The position numbers and the translations under genes were made by a program. From Pseudomonadales bacterium (GTDB lineage: Bacteria; Pseudomonadota; Gammaproteobacteria; Pseudomonadales; Azotimanducaceae): DNA of 64,000 bases. The notes under the pieces were generated by a model, which had not been told where the DNA came from, ran no database searches, and saw only the letters and a program-made list of their open reading frames with translations. This document shows, piece by piece, positions 52,086-62,088 of the stretch. Position 1 is the first letter of the stretch. Every line of letters starts with the position of its first letter. The stretch covers positions 62,001 to 126,000 of the forward strand of contig JAJECH010000025.1 of assembly GCA_022822135.1 (NCBI GenBank), given 5' to 3'.

Positions 52086-53008
52086 GCAAATACTCGCAAA
52101 CCTGTTGATTCTTCGATTCCCAACATCAGGTTTAGGTTCTGAGTTGCCGCAGACGCGGCACCCTTGCCGAGATTGTCCAAGACTGCGCAAACAACCGTGT
52201 CTTCGCCGTTGGTCGAAACAAGCAGATCAACTCTATTTGTGTGGTTGCACCGTTCTGCGCTTAAAAACCCACTTTCAACGGCGTCGCCGCCTCCGATCGG
52301 CAACACGCGCACAAACGGTTCTTGTTCGTATTTCGCATTCCAAGCATCGAAGATCCTATCGGCGTCCACGTCCGTTAACGCGAACTTAACGATCATGCCA
52401 CGGTAAAACGGACCTACCGAGGGCAGGAAAAATGGCGGGTGTTCCAAGCCTGAGTGACATCGCATTTCTGGAACGTGTTTGTGTTCTAGGTTTAGACCGT
52501 AAATTCTCGTGTCCATGAGTTGATCACTGTGAGAACCGTATTGCGAAATCAACTGCTTACCACCGCCGGAATATCCAGAGACCGCGTGAACTTGAAGCTT
52601 TCTCGAGCTTGGCACAATTCCATGATCGATCAATGGTCGCACCGCTACTAAGAAACCAGTTGGATAGCAACCTGGATTCGAAACGTACCGAGCTGAGGTG
52701 ATTGCGTTCCGTGTCTGCAGCGCCAATTCCGGTAGTCCGTACACCCAATCTGCCGCCGTACGGTGTGCTGTGCTCGCGTCCAAAAACCTTGCGCCAGGCT
52801 CTAAATCTACCGCTTCACGCGACGCGACGTCTGGTAAACACAACACGACGACATCGGCTTCGGCGTAACGTTCGCGTTTATACGCAGGATCCTTCCTGAA
52901 GCGCTCATTTACGGGTATTAGTGAAATGTCGTCGCGGACGCTTAGATGTCCAGAGATTTCAAGCCCTGTCGTTCCTTCCTGGCCGTCAATAAATACTGTG
53001 AATCCCAT
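52082..53008 (-). CDS. argC: N-acetyl-gamma-glutamyl-phosphate reductase, type 2
   Basis: About 308 residues. FIDGQEGTTGLEI at the N-terminus is the dinucleotide-binding loop of the type 2 reductases. LDASTAHRTAADWVYGLPEL, the catalytic Cys114 in SNPGCYPTG and HAVSGYSGGGKQLI follow. The reaction reduces N-acetylglutamyl phosphate to the semialdehyde in arginine biosynthesis, using NADPH. The ATG at 53008 is preferred, because an upstream frame adds only Arg/Ser-rich residues. It overlaps the downstream aminotransferase by 4 nt and is divergent from the sigma gene at 53630. Confidence 0.87.
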   Translation of the reverse strand: MGFTVFIDGQEGTTGLEISGHLSVRDDISLIPVNERFRKDPAYKRERYAEADVVVLCLPDVASREAVDLEPGARFLDASTAHRTAADWVYGLPELALQTRNAITSARYVSNPGCYPTGFLVAVRPLIDHGIVPSSRKLQVHAVSGYSGGGKQLISQYGSHSDQLMDTRIYGLNLEHKHVPEMRCHSGLEHPPFFLPSVGPFYRGMIVKFALTDVDADRIFDAWNAKYEQEPFVRVLPIGGGDAVESGFLSAERCNHTNRVDLLVSTNGEDTVVCAVLDNLGKGAASAATQNLNLMLGIEESTGLRVFA

Positions 53009-53194
53009 TGGGCGAGTCGTTTGACTAGGTCTTGATCGAAACCGAATTGAAGAATTACTGCGACGGCGCGGCATGTCGCGTGCGACGTTAAGACGTCGTC
53101 ACGCAAAAATTATGCATTCGCTAACAATCCAGTGCTACGTGGCTCTGCTGGAATCGACAGGATTGGCGCGCTCACAAGATTCTACGCCACATTG

Positions 53195-53223
53195 TTGATA
53201 TGTAGACTATTTTGAGTTATAAT
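53195..53223 (+). promoter_or_regulatory. sigma-70 type promoter for the sigma/rpsU/dnaG cluster
   Basis: TTGATA at 53195-53200 and TATAAT at 53218-53223, separated by 17 bases. This is a near-consensus primary-sigma promoter in an AT-rich patch, reading toward the first sigma gene. Transcription would start near 53230, leaving a 400-base leader. Confidence 0.7.
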
Positions 53224-53629
53224 AATTATAGCGGTCAGGGCATAGATCTTTGACAGCAAATAAATCACGTTGACGCGTATTGAAATTCGCAATTCTGACC
53301 CCATATCTTGCATAAGGGCAGACTCCCATAAGTGAAGATAGTTTTTTGTAGAACGTGGTGAACTTTCTCGTCAAATGCTTGTCTCATGGGCACCCAAACT
53401 TTGGATTTCGCAAAACGTGGCGCAAACCTGCATGCTTATTCAGGCTGGAGACACTTCCGGTGTCATGCCGCATTTGCGCGGGATCTGGGAGGGACGACAA
53501 GCACCAAACTGAAAGCTGCATCGAAAGATCAAGCATTGACGCGGGGACTGTAGTACGGTCAACGCGCAACCAAGTAGGCAATGTATTCACGTATGTGATG
53601 GACGACAGAGCAAAACAACGGAAAGAACG
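53224..53629 (+). other. long untranslated leader before the first sigma gene
   Basis: About 400 bases between the promoter and the ATG at 53630. A 92-codon plus frame (53355-53633) overlaps the sigma start by 4 nt, but it has no ribosome-binding site and is Arg/Cys-rich, so I do not accept it. No clear riboswitch or attenuator hairpin is seen. A long leader is consistent with post-transcriptional control. Confidence 0.45.
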
Positions 53630-55372
53630 ATGAGCGTTTACTACAGTAAAGAACAGATAGGTCAAGATGCAATCCCCGGCATCGATTACAAAGATTTAGT
53701 TGATGAGTTACGACTCCGGCCTGAGTCAGAAGACCTGATATCTATCCAGGACATCCTTGATTTATTCAACGGCGAGATTGCTATCGACGATCCAAGGATC
53801 GACGAACTGCTTTCACGTCTTGCCACCGACGGCTTCGCTATCGCGGAACCTGATGAGGAAATCGATGCACATCTGCAGAAGGCAGAAGCCAGCATTCGGG
53901 ACAACGTGCATATCTACATGCGCGAGTTGTCGAAGCTGGACTTGCTCTCTCGTGACGAAGAGCTTGAATTAGCGCGTGCACGCAATCATGGAATGAGCGA
54001 AGTGCTTTCAGCGTTGGCGACGATTCAACCAGTTGTTGAACAAGCCGCAGAGCTTTTTGACTCGCATTTTGCGTCGGAACGCCTTGATCGATTTGTCGCG
54101 GGTTATCTTGATGTCGTCGATGAGTTACCAAAGGTCAACGTGGTTGCAAGTAATGCACCCCGTGATACGAAAGGTAAACCACCGAATCTTGATCAAGCGA
54201 AAACTCGATTTAAGCGATTTACGAAAGCACAAAAGGCGTTCTTCGCACAGCCGAAGCAGAGACGCACCACGAAGTCGCGAATGGAACTCGAAAACGCATT
54301 TGGGTACTTCAAGTTCACGATGCCGCACTACCTCGATTTCGTACAACTGTTCAGAGCGAAATTGGCACCCTTGGAAGCTGCTCGCTCTAGGTTGCGAAGA
54401 ATTGTGAGAACAGCGGGCGTTTCGAGAGACGAATATGCAAGCAAGTTCGAGCCGCATATCACTGGGCGTCGCTGGATGACATCGGTTGCCTCACAACCAG
54501 AACGAGTTCGCGACGCTTTAGCGCGTCACGCAAACAAGATTTCAGAACTGAGATCGCAGGTTCGCGCAGTCGAAAAGGAACTCGGTCATAGTTCGGACGA
54601 GCTTTTGCAGATTAAAAATCGGGTTCGAAAAGGCGAGGCACGAGTGAACGCTGCAACGGAAGGACTGGCGGTCGGAAATCTTCGCCTCGTCATGTCAATT
54701 GCACAGAAATTCAAGAACCGTGGCGTCGAGGAAGAGGACCTAATCCAAGAAGGGAATGTGGGACTGATTCGGGCGATCGAGAAGTTCGACTACACCCGCG
54801 GCTTCAAGTTTTCGACGTACGCAACTTGGTGGATTCGTCAGGCGGTTACTCGCGCACTCGGTGAATACGGCCGTACGGTACGGTTACCGGCTAATGTCAA
54901 TCAGGACATGAAAAAGGTTTACCGGGCTCAACGACAGCTGACGCAGGAGCTTCTGCGAGAACCAACTGCAGATGAAATCGGTGCGCGCGTTGAAAAGACG
55001 GCGAAGCAAGTGCGAGACGTCTTCAACTACACGCGCGAACTGCGCGGACTAGACACGCCGGTCGGTGATGACGACGATGGAACGACGTTTGGCAACATGA
55101 TTGCCGATGAATCTGTTCGTTCTCCCGAGGACGAAGCAGTCGACGCGAGTCGCCCATCGGTTATTGCGAAAGCACTCGCCGTGCTTGACGCTCGTGAACA
55201 GATGGTGATGGCAATGAACTTTGGCATCAACCGGACTGACTCTATGACGTTTACGCAAATTGCGAATGAACTACGCATATCGCGAGAGCGCGTACGTCAG
55301 ATTCACATGTCGGCTCTAAAGAAACTTCGATTGAGTCCAATGTCGAAGTCACTTGAACCGTATCTGCGCTAA
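53630..55372 (+). CDS. divergent sigma-70 family factor (first copy)
   Basis: A 580-residue sigma factor with a short region 1.1-like segment (about 18-75), region 1.2 (86-120), a non-conserved region of about 200 residues, region 2 (340-410), region 3 and region 4 (510-575). The -10-reading [15 protein letters not shown] is intact. At the extended -10 contacts His455 and Glu458 of E. coli RpoD there are Asn422 and Gln425 (LPANVNQ). The -35 contacts are kept (Arg552, Glu553 in SRERVRQ). It ends LEPYLR, like the sigma at 59916. The ribosome-binding site GGAAAG precedes the ATG. A full non-conserved region is unusual for an alternative sigma. Confidence 0.88.
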   Translation: MSVYYSKEQIGQDAIPGIDYKDLVDELRLRPESEDLISIQDILDLFNGEIAIDDPRIDELLSRLATDGFAIAEPDEEIDAHLQKAEASIRDNVHIYMRELSKLDLLSRDEELELARARNHGMSEVLSALATIQPVVEQAAELFDSHFASERLDRFVAGYLDVVDELPKVNVVASNAPRDTKGKPPNLDQAKTRFKRFTKAQKAFFAQPKQRRTTKSRMELENAFGYFKFTMPHYLDFVQLFRAKLAPLEAARSRLRRIVRTAGVSRDEYASKFEPHITGRRWMTSVASQPERVRDALARHANKISELRSQVRAVEKELGHSSDELLQIKNRVRKGEARVNAATEGLAVGNLRLVMSIAQKFKNRGVEEEDLIQEGNVGLIRAIEKFDYTRGFKFSTYATWWIRQAVTRALGEYGRTVRLPANVNQDMKKVYRAQRQLTQELLREPTADEIGARVEKTAKQVRDVFNYTRELRGLDTPVGDDDDGTTFGNMIADESVRSPEDEAVDASRPSVIAKALAVLDAREQMVMAMNFGINRTDSMTFTQIANELRISRERVRQIHMSALKKLRLSPMSKSLEPYLR

Positions 55373-55393
55373 GCGCTAACTTTTTAACTCCAC

Positions 55394-55426
55394 GCCGGGT
55401 TCGTGCTCGCACGAGCCCGGCTTTTT
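55394..55426 (+). terminator. rho-independent terminator after the first sigma gene
   Basis: GCCGGGTTCGTG and CACGAGCCCGGC form a 12-bp stem (one G-T pair) with a 4-base loop, followed by TTTTT. It lies 21 nt after the stop at 55372 and probably separates the first sigma gene from the rpoD-like gene. Confidence 0.88.
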
Positions 55427-55705
55427 CTGCGCCTTTCCGTTCGTTAGCTTCACTACGCGAACTTCTATCCTCTGCATTCACGAGACACTGTCTCGTCCGT
55501 GCCAAATGGTCGTTCGCTCTTTCTAAATAGCGTAGCGCACAAAGCTAGTTCGCTTGCACCGCTGAAAACGCAATTTCTTGTCCAATGCCGTGGATAGCAT
55601 TGTTAGTGAAAAAAAACACCATTCTGATTGTGCGTCACAAGTTTTGTGAATACACTTTTAACATTCGCTTACACCCAGCATGTAGCGATCTACTTGTTAA
55701 CGATT

Positions 55706-55730
55706 AGGAGGGTGGTCAAGTAACCATCCC
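55706..55730 (+). promoter_or_regulatory. hairpin overlapping a detached Shine-Dalgarno sequence
   Basis: AGGAGG at 55706-55711 overlaps a 7-bp hairpin, GGGTGGT (55710-55716) with ACCATCC (55723-55729). It is 31 nt before the ATG at 55743, too far for normal initiation, and no in-frame start codon lies between. It could be a standby site, a remnant or a regulatory element. Nothing else clear is seen in the 55427-55742 spacer beyond AT-rich promoter-like sequence. Confidence 0.35.
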
Positions 55731-55742
55731 GTTGAGCATCGA

Positions 55743-57677
55743 ATGCCAAGTTCTGAAACCGAATCACAACTGACTACTTCTTTCGATAACAAGGACGCCG
55801 CACCTACCGAGTTAATTACCTTTCTTGAACGAGCCCGTGAGCAGGGCTTCGTAACCTATGAAGAAATAACCGACTTTATTGATGTCGGTGACGATGACAG
55901 CGACATCGGGCTCATATTTGAAGAGTTCGTGGCGGACATTAAAGACGCTGGGATACGTGTATTCGAATCACAACCAACTGAAGAAGATCTACTTCAAGGC
56001 AACGACCCATCAACAAGTGACGACGACGAACTCGAGGAAGAACAGCTCAGTGCGGCGCTCATCGCGATCGAGAAAAACGTTACCGGTCGCACAACCGATC
56101 CCCTCCGCATGTATATGCGCGAAATGGGTGCTGTTGGTCTGCTCACGCGTGATGAGGAGATTGAGATCGCACGTCGTCTTGAAGCTGGGATCAGTGATGA
56201 ACTGGAAGCACTCGCATTTTTTCCGGGTGTTGTAGAGTACATCCTCAATGCGTATGACGACGTTACGAAGCGAAAAAAACTTGGGGAATTGCTTGTCGGC
56301 TACCTCGACCCGATGGAACATGTACCTCAGGCAAAGCAAATAGATGCAAATACGCCCAAAGATCCGAGCCAGTCCAATAAGCGCAAAGGACCTGATGTCG
56401 CGGAGGCGAAGAAGCGCTTTACAAAACTCCGAAGAGCTTACCGCAAGGCACAGAAAGTTGTCGCGACGCAGAAATCCTGGCGAAGTGACGAATCCGTAAA
56501 GGCGTTAGCAGCCGTTGCGCGAATTTTCAAATTCTTCAAATTCACTCAACCACACCATGATCATCTTTGCGAGATGGCGGAGTTGTCATGGCAGCGAATA
56601 CGCCAACAAGAACGCGAACTACGGAAGCTGGTTAAACGCTGTCGTATGCCGTTGGAGATATTTCAAAAAGAATTCGACGGAAGGGAGTCGTCGTCCGCGT
56701 GGGTTAAACGTCACATAAAAGCAAATCATTCATACAGTAAACGACTTAGTAAGTACGAAGTCGAACTGATGCGCGCGCATCGATGTATTCGCGAAGAGGA
56801 GATTGATCAGAGATACTCCGTGAATGCAATGAAGCGAAAGACGACCATTCCCCAAGACCGACGTCTTACCACAGCTCATAACCACACCACGTACGCGTCA
56901 ATCACTGAAATTCATCAGCGCGTTCGAGCTGGTCGAAAAAAACGTAGCATCGCGAAAAACAACATGGTCGAGGCAAACCTTCGCCTTGTTATGTCGATCG
57001 CTAAGAAATACACAAATCGCGGACTGCACTTTCTCGATCTCATTGAAGAAGGCAACTTAGGTCTGATGAAAGCCGTCGATAAGTTCGAATATCGTCGTGG
57101 CTTCAAATTCTCTACCTATGCAACATGGTGGATTCGCCAGGCAATCACAAGATCAATCGCTGACCACGCACGCACGATCCGTGTCCCAGTGCACATGATC
57201 GAGACGATCAATAAGCTCAATCGAGTTACGCGTCAAATGACGCAAGAACTAGGACGCGAACCTAATTCTGAGGAACTTGCCGAACGGATGGAAATCAACG
57301 ACGATCGTGTACGACGCGTACAGGAAATCGGACGTGAACCAGTATCGATGGAACGACCGCTAGGTGAAGACGGCGACGCGACCGTTGGTGATTTCATCGA
57401 AGACAACAACACCAAGACGCCTATTGATGTAACCGCTTATGAGAATCTCCGCGACGTGATCGAAGTGATCCTCAACGAGCTCGATCCCCGCGAGCGGCAA
57501 GTACTTTGCATGCGATTTGGTATTGGGATGAATCAGGATCACACCCTTGAGGAAGTTGGGAAGCAGTTCGACGTTACCCGTGAACGCATTCGCCAAATTG
57601 AGGCAACCGCGATGCGGCGAATTCAAAATTCGTTGGCAGCACGGGTGCTCGCCGAGGATTTCATACACCTCACATGA
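55743..57677 (+). CDS. rpoD: primary-type RNA polymerase sigma factor (RpoD-like, first copy)
   Basis: A 644-residue RpoD. Region 1.1 (about 22-85), 1.2 (119-150), the long non-conserved region (150-390), region 2 (405-475), region 3 and region 4 (575-625) are all present. [24 protein letters not shown] and [10 protein letters not shown] read the -10 and -35 as in E. coli. Two differences are visible. The region 2.2 core-contact motif is DLIEEGN, where RpoD proteins almost always have DLIQEGN (Glu435). The tail after RQIE is [10 protein letters not shown] instead of AKALRKLRHP, changing residues that contact activators in E. coli. It precedes rpsU by 48 nt. A second copy lies at 62089. Confidence 0.92.
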   Translation: MPSSETESQLTTSFDNKDAAPTELITFLERAREQGFVTYEEITDFIDVGDDDSDIGLIFEEFVADIKDAGIRVFESQPTEEDLLQGNDPSTSDDDELEEEQLSAALIAIEKNVTGRTTDPLRMYMREMGAVGLLTRDEEIEIARRLEAGISDELEALAFFPGVVEYILNAYDDVTKRKKLGELLVGYLDPMEHVPQAKQIDANTPKDPSQSNKRKGPDVAEAKKRFTKLRRAYRKAQKVVATQKSWRSDESVKALAAVARIFKFFKFTQPHHDHLCEMAELSWQRIRQQERELRKLVKRCRMPLEIFQKEFDGRESSSAWVKRHIKANHSYSKRLSKYEVELMRAHRCIREEEIDQRYSVNAMKRKTTIPQDRRLTTAHNHTTYASITEIHQRVRAGRKKRSIAKNNMVEANLRLVMSIAKKYTNRGLHFLDLIEEGNLGLMKAVDKFEYRRGFKFSTYATWWIRQAITRSIADHARTIRVPVHMIETINKLNRVTRQMTQELGREPNSEELAERMEINDDRVRRVQEIGREPVSMERPLGEDGDATVGDFIEDNNTKTPIDVTAYENLRDVIEVILNELDPRERQVLCMRFGIGMNQDHTLEEVGKQFDVTRERIRQIEATAMRRIQNSLAARVLAEDFIHLT

Positions 57678-57725
57678 CCGCCCAAAGCGCATAAAATTAC
57701 GCGCCCTAAAAATCTGAGTCAATAG

Positions 57726-57941
57726 ATGCCCTCAATTAAGGTTCGAGACAGCGAATCATTCGACTTGGCGCTACGAAGATTTAAACGAGCGTGCGAGAAA
57801 GCGGGGATATTGTCAGAAGCTCGGCGCCGCGAGTACTACGAGAAACCGACAACGGTGCGTAAGCGCAAAGAAGCAGCTGCAAAGAAACGCTTACAAAAGA
57901 AAATCAGTCGCGAAGCCCGTCGGTTCGAGCGACTCCACTAG
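57726..57941 (+). CDS. rpsU: 30S ribosomal protein S21
   Basis: A 71-residue protein with the S21 pattern: [40 protein letters not shown] followed by a strongly basic tail. S21 helps the 30S subunit initiate on mRNA. Gene order rpsU-dnaG is the usual macromolecular-synthesis operon of proteobacteria. It follows the first RpoD-like gene by 48 nt and precedes dnaG by 107 nt. No clear ribosome-binding site is seen, as is common for S21 in some lineages. Confidence 0.95.
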   Translation: MPSIKVRDSESFDLALRRFKRACEKAGILSEARRREYYEKPTTVRKRKEAAAKKRLQKKISREARRFERLH

Positions 57942-58048
57942 CTACTTCAGTCTCCAACCCGGACTACCATGGCGTGACCAATGCTCACGCCGTTTCGCTC
58001 ATTCCCAAATAGTCTATCCATCCGATCTGCCTTAATATTTAGCAGGCA

Positions 58049-59854
58049 ATGCCGGAATCCTCTTCCAATCAACCAGGTCAATTCGGTCCTGATTTCATTA
58101 AAGATCTAACCAGTCGCATTGATGGACCGGCATTCTTAAGTAGATTTCTCAAAGTTGAGCGAGTTGGCGACCGTCATCGCGCTCTATGCCCATTCCATAA
58201 AGACAGTAAACCCTCTCTCTATATTCGTGACGACGGCAGCTTTCATTGCTTTGGATGCCAAAAACACGGTTCCGTTTTCAACTTTATCATGGAGCACAAC
58301 GGAGTTAGCTTCCCGGATGCGGTCAAGGAAGTTGCACAGTTCCTTGGAGTTCCAGTTCCGGAACGACGCGGCGGAAATCAGATAAGCGAGGAACAACGCG
58401 CACTCTTCGGGGTCCTTGAAAAAAGTACGTTGTTCTTCAGGCGTCAACTCGCACAAGCTGGCAGTCATTCACCGGTCAAACGTTATCTCGAATCACGCGG
58501 GATTGATCAAGCCGCAGTCGACCGGTTCCAGATCGGCTACGCTCCGAATTCTTGGACCAGTTTGAAAGACCACTTCAGCGACACGCAGGAACAGCTGCTA
58601 GTTGATGCAGACGTACTCGTACGCAATGTTGATCGAAATTCCGTCTACGACCGTTATAGAGATCGATTGGTTTTTCCGATTCGCAACCGACAAGGCAACG
58701 TCGTCGGATTCGGCGGCCGAGTTCTCGACGAGAAAGTCGAACCGAAATACTTGAACACAAAACAAACGAAGGTGTTCTCAAAAAGCCGTGAGCTCTACGG
58801 TCTGTTTGAGGCGTTAGACGTCAGGAGGCGTCCGGAACGACTATTACTCGTCGAGGGTTACATGGATGTTGTTGCACTAGCACAACATGGAATTCCTTAC
58901 GCGGTTGCGGCGCTTGGGACGGCATCAAACGAATCGCACTTCCGAACCATGTTTTGGTTCACTAACGAAGTCATATGTTGCTTCGATGGTGACGAAGCAG
59001 GAAGAACTGCAGCGAAGAGAGCACTTGAATCAGCGCTAGCGGCGTTGACAGACGAAAAAACCGTGAAATTCATGTTTTTGCCTGAAGGGCACGATCCCGA
59101 TAGCTTTGTTCGATCAAAAGGTAAATCTGCATTTGAAGACAGTATCAGCAATGCGCAGCACGTTGCGGACTATTTCGTCGATACGTTACTCGAGACTAAA
59201 GACCGCACCTTTGCAAATATTGAACAGAAAGCTCGATTCGTGGATCGAGCAAAGTCACTAATACAAGGCATTAAGCATGATTCATTTCGCGCGATCCTAG
59301 CTCAGGAAGTCGCTCGGTGCTTTCCAGACGACGTGAATATGGATCAGCTACTAACTCCAACTCTGGTGGGAAGTGAACCGTCCGCTCCGGTTCCCTTTGA
59401 TGGTGATTTCGGCGAGGAAGAACCAGAGGATGTCGTCGATAACAATCTATCAGAGCGTTACTACTATGAGATAAATACGCGTAGACGTGTGAGCCAGTTA
59501 CTGTGCGCTCCTGTTATTTGGGCGAGCCTAAAAGACCATCAAGCGCTTCTCCATCAACTCAACGACATGGCAGAAAATGATCCATTAGCTCGCGTTTGGC
59601 GGTCGATTGACCGCCATGGATTCACCAACATAGACGGGTTAATTTCTTCCTTCCAAGACGACGTCTGGTTCGCTCGATATCTGGACGATATTTACGATCC
59701 GTCGAACGCAAACGCCATGACAGATCCTCAGGAAACCCTTGAGCAATTTATCGACGGAGTCCAAACGTTTCTTACTGCGAAGACGAGAGATGTCGAACGC
59801 AAGGCACAGCTTGATCGCTTGAATCAACGTGATAACAACAAAGTATCAGAATGA
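58049..59854 (+). CDS. dnaG: DNA primase
   Basis: A 601-residue primase. The N-terminal zinc-binding domain has Cys47, His50, Cys67 and Cys70 (LCPFH...FHCFGC). The RNA polymerase core follows, with the TOPRIM motifs LLLVEGYMDVVAL and CCFDGDEAGRTAA. A C-terminal helical part of about 170 residues should bind DnaB. The length is normal. It synthesises RNA primers for chromosome replication. It lies directly after rpsU, and a sigma gene begins about 60-160 nt downstream depending on the start used. Confidence 0.95.
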   Translation: MPESSSNQPGQFGPDFIKDLTSRIDGPAFLSRFLKVERVGDRHRALCPFHKDSKPSLYIRDDGSFHCFGCQKHGSVFNFIMEHNGVSFPDAVKEVAQFLGVPVPERRGGNQISEEQRALFGVLEKSTLFFRRQLAQAGSHSPVKRYLESRGIDQAAVDRFQIGYAPNSWTSLKDHFSDTQEQLLVDADVLVRNVDRNSVYDRYRDRLVFPIRNRQGNVVGFGGRVLDEKVEPKYLNTKQTKVFSKSRELYGLFEALDVRRRPERLLLVEGYMDVVALAQHGIPYAVAALGTASNESHFRTMFWFTNEVICCFDGDEAGRTAAKRALESALAALTDEKTVKFMFLPEGHDPDSFVRSKGKSAFEDSISNAQHVADYFVDTLLETKDRTFANIEQKARFVDRAKSLIQGIKHDSFRAILAQEVARCFPDDVNMDQLLTPTLVGSEPSAPVPFDGDFGEEEPEDVVDNNLSERYYYEINTRRRVSQLLCAPVIWASLKDHQALLHQLNDMAENDPLARVWRSIDRHGFTNIDGLISSFQDDVWFARYLDDIYDPSNANAMTDPQETLEQFIDGVQTFLTAKTRDVERKAQLDRLNQRDNNKVSE

Positions 59855-59915
59855 CATTACCTTTGTCGAGCGTCTTCAATCCGCTCCACGTTGACCGATT
59901 AATCCACAGTTCAAA

Positions 59916-61703
59916 TTGGTCCGTTTCCGTAAGATAATTTGGAAATTGAGACGTACTCGCGTGTCTTACCTTAAACAAGCGCGTGAGATGTGTAAGTGGA
60001 TCTCTTCACCGATGAAGACTTTCGAACAGGCAGTAGATCATCTAAGCCAATACGTGGCTGAAGACGGTCGTCTATCTATGAACGACATTTGTGCGTTCGC
60101 CCGCTTACATACAGATCTACACGACGAACAGTACACCGAGCTCGCGCATCGTCTGATTGAGATTGGTATCGATGTATTCGATTTCGAACGAGAACAAGAA
60201 GCTCAGATCGTCGAGGAGATCGAAGAGCGCGAACGCGGTTCCATCCGAGAGAACACACAAATCTACATGCGGGATGTGGGCGAATACGAACTCCTCTCTC
60301 GGGAGGATGAACTAGCCTACGCGCGGGCAATGAACGAAGCAATGAGCGAGGCACTTGCTGCGATCGCGCCCGTCAAACCCGTAAACGATCGATGTCGCAA
60401 GTTAATGACTTCGCACGTTGATAACGGCCAATTGGGCCGACTCCTTGCAGGTTTCCTTGACCACGTTGAAGTCCTTCCCGAAGTTGATCGTCCAGATACG
60501 AACGGAAATAACGGCGAACGAGAAGATCCGTTGGACCACAAAATCGCTCGCCGTCGAATTCAACGTTTTCACAAAGCCTCCGCCGAGTACTTTGCCACAC
60601 GCACAAATGAACAGCAAATCGGCGTCGAGGAGTCTCTTCGGCTGTTTAAGTTTGCAACCAATCACTACACATCTCTACTCGATATCTTCAAAGATGTAGT
60701 GACTTCGATAGAGAACGTCATCGCACGCGTTAGATCGATTTGCCTCACCGCAGGAGTATCAGATGCCGAGGAGCTTGAACGCATCTGTGCCGGTCTGACA
60801 GCGGTACGACTTGCCGACGAATTCGTCGATCTTCCATCGGCGGTACAGTCGAATCTAAACGCTCATATGCACGTTATCGAACGCGCTCGCGCAAAGTTGC
60901 ATGCCATTGAGACGCAATGTGATTTACCCTATGTCGAGATACTGGAACGCGATCGACGTCTAGACAACGCAATTCAACGCTTTCGCATCGCTAAAAACGG
61001 GCTGGTATCCGGTAACCTACGGTTGGTGATGCGCGTCGCTCAAAACTACAGCAATCATGGTGCGTTCTTACTAGACCTCGTCCAGGAAGGAAATCTCGGG
61101 TTGATACGCGCAGCAGAGAAATACGACTACACCCGCGGATTCAAATTCTCGACTTACGCCACCTGGTGGATTAGGCAGGCTATCACACAAGCGCTGAATG
61201 AATTCGGTCGTACAGTAAAGCTACCAGCAAGTCTTACGCAGGCGATTCGCAACGTCGGGCGCGCAAAAATGCGATTGACGCAAATACTCGCACGTGATCC
61301 GACACTAGGTGAACTCGCGGACGAAACGGGACTCAGTGTTCAGCAAGTTCGCGACGTGGTGCTATACGAACACAACGCGATTTCAATCGACGAACCTAAT
61401 AACGACGAAGACGACACGACTTTGGCCGACACGCTCATTAGCGAGAGCGTACCTTCTCCCGAGCAGATGGCGCTTGAACAAGGACTGCGCGATGCGGTCG
61501 AGTTGACCTTAGCTGACCTGACGACACGAGAAACACAAATTCTGTCGCTGCGTTACGGAATCGGAAGGACTTCCGATATGTCTACTGCAGAGATTGCACA
61601 GGAACTTGGTATTTCAAGTAATCGCGTGAGGCAGATCACCGTAAAAGCGCTGCGTCGTCTGCGCCAACCACGCTATACACCTTTACTGGAACCGTATCTC
61701 TAG
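59916..61703 (+). CDS. divergent sigma-70 family factor (second copy)
   Basis: Up to 595 residues; the start is uncertain (TTG 59916, GTG 59961, ATG 59988 or ATG 60012). It resembles the sigma at 53630: region 1.2 (RENTQIYMRDVGEYELLSRE), a non-conserved region, and region 2 with [14 protein letters not shown], and it ends LEPYL. Differences from RpoD are stronger. The extended -10 contacts are Ser (61230-61232) and Gln (61239-61241). In region 4.2 the -35-reading Arg584 and Glu585 of E. coli are replaced by Ser and Asn (61617-61622; ISSNRVRQ). It should therefore read a different or weaker -35. There is no complete region 1.1. Confidence 0.86.
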   Translation: MVRFRKIIWKLRRTRVSYLKQAREMCKWISSPMKTFEQAVDHLSQYVAEDGRLSMNDICAFARLHTDLHDEQYTELAHRLIEIGIDVFDFEREQEAQIVEEIEERERGSIRENTQIYMRDVGEYELLSREDELAYARAMNEAMSEALAAIAPVKPVNDRCRKLMTSHVDNGQLGRLLAGFLDHVEVLPEVDRPDTNGNNGEREDPLDHKIARRRIQRFHKASAEYFATRTNEQQIGVEESLRLFKFATNHYTSLLDIFKDVVTSIENVIARVRSICLTAGVSDAEELERICAGLTAVRLADEFVDLPSAVQSNLNAHMHVIERARAKLHAIETQCDLPYVEILERDRRLDNAIQRFRIAKNGLVSGNLRLVMRVAQNYSNHGAFLLDLVQEGNLGLIRAAEKYDYTRGFKFSTYATWWIRQAITQALNEFGRTVKLPASLTQAIRNVGRAKMRLTQILARDPTLGELADETGLSVQQVRDVVLYEHNAISIDEPNNDEDDTTLADTLISESVPSPEQMALEQGLRDAVELTLADLTTRETQILSLRYGIGRTSDMSTAEIAQELGISSNRVRQITVKALRRLRQPRYTPLLEPYL

Positions 61704-62088
61704 CAATTCCCCCAAATATTCAGCATCATCGACGTCGAAACTAGCAAGATATTTCGCTGCTGATTGCTAACATGTTAATGAAATAGCATAAATATCGATT
61801 TTCATAGAAATATTTGTTATTGAGTTGCGATCAATTGAACAAATTTCTGCACAAACGGCAATCTTTAAGCGTACTAATTCGCAATTTCTCAGAAAATTTT
61901 CATCTGTAAGCGTACCGTCGTCGCTCACCGGGTACCAGCGATACGCGGGTTCCTCGTTTCCGTGCGGGTCTTCTTGCGATAACAAGTGTGAAGCGATTTT
62001 GTTTCAAATTGGTGCAGAAAAAAGCTACCTCGCATCTTTTCATTTTGATTCTTAAAATAGCGCCTCTTCTCCGTAACCCTTTTCACGC
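61704..62088 (+). other. AT-rich spacer with possible promoter before the second RpoD gene
   Basis: About 385 bases without a credible gene; two frames of 65-75 codons look spurious. A weak promoter-like pair TTGCTA (61764-61769) and CATAAA (61787-61792) with 17-base spacing faces the RpoD gene at 62089. The stretch is strongly AT-rich, unlike neighbouring coding DNA. No terminator hairpin is seen after the sigma stop at 61703, so read-through from dnaG is also possible. Confidence 0.4.

Noticed and set aside
53355-53633. 92-codon frame overlapping the start of the first sigma gene
   Set aside because: Arg- and Cys-rich, no ribosome-binding site, and another frame of equal length on the opposite strand. 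More likely part of the untranslated leader.
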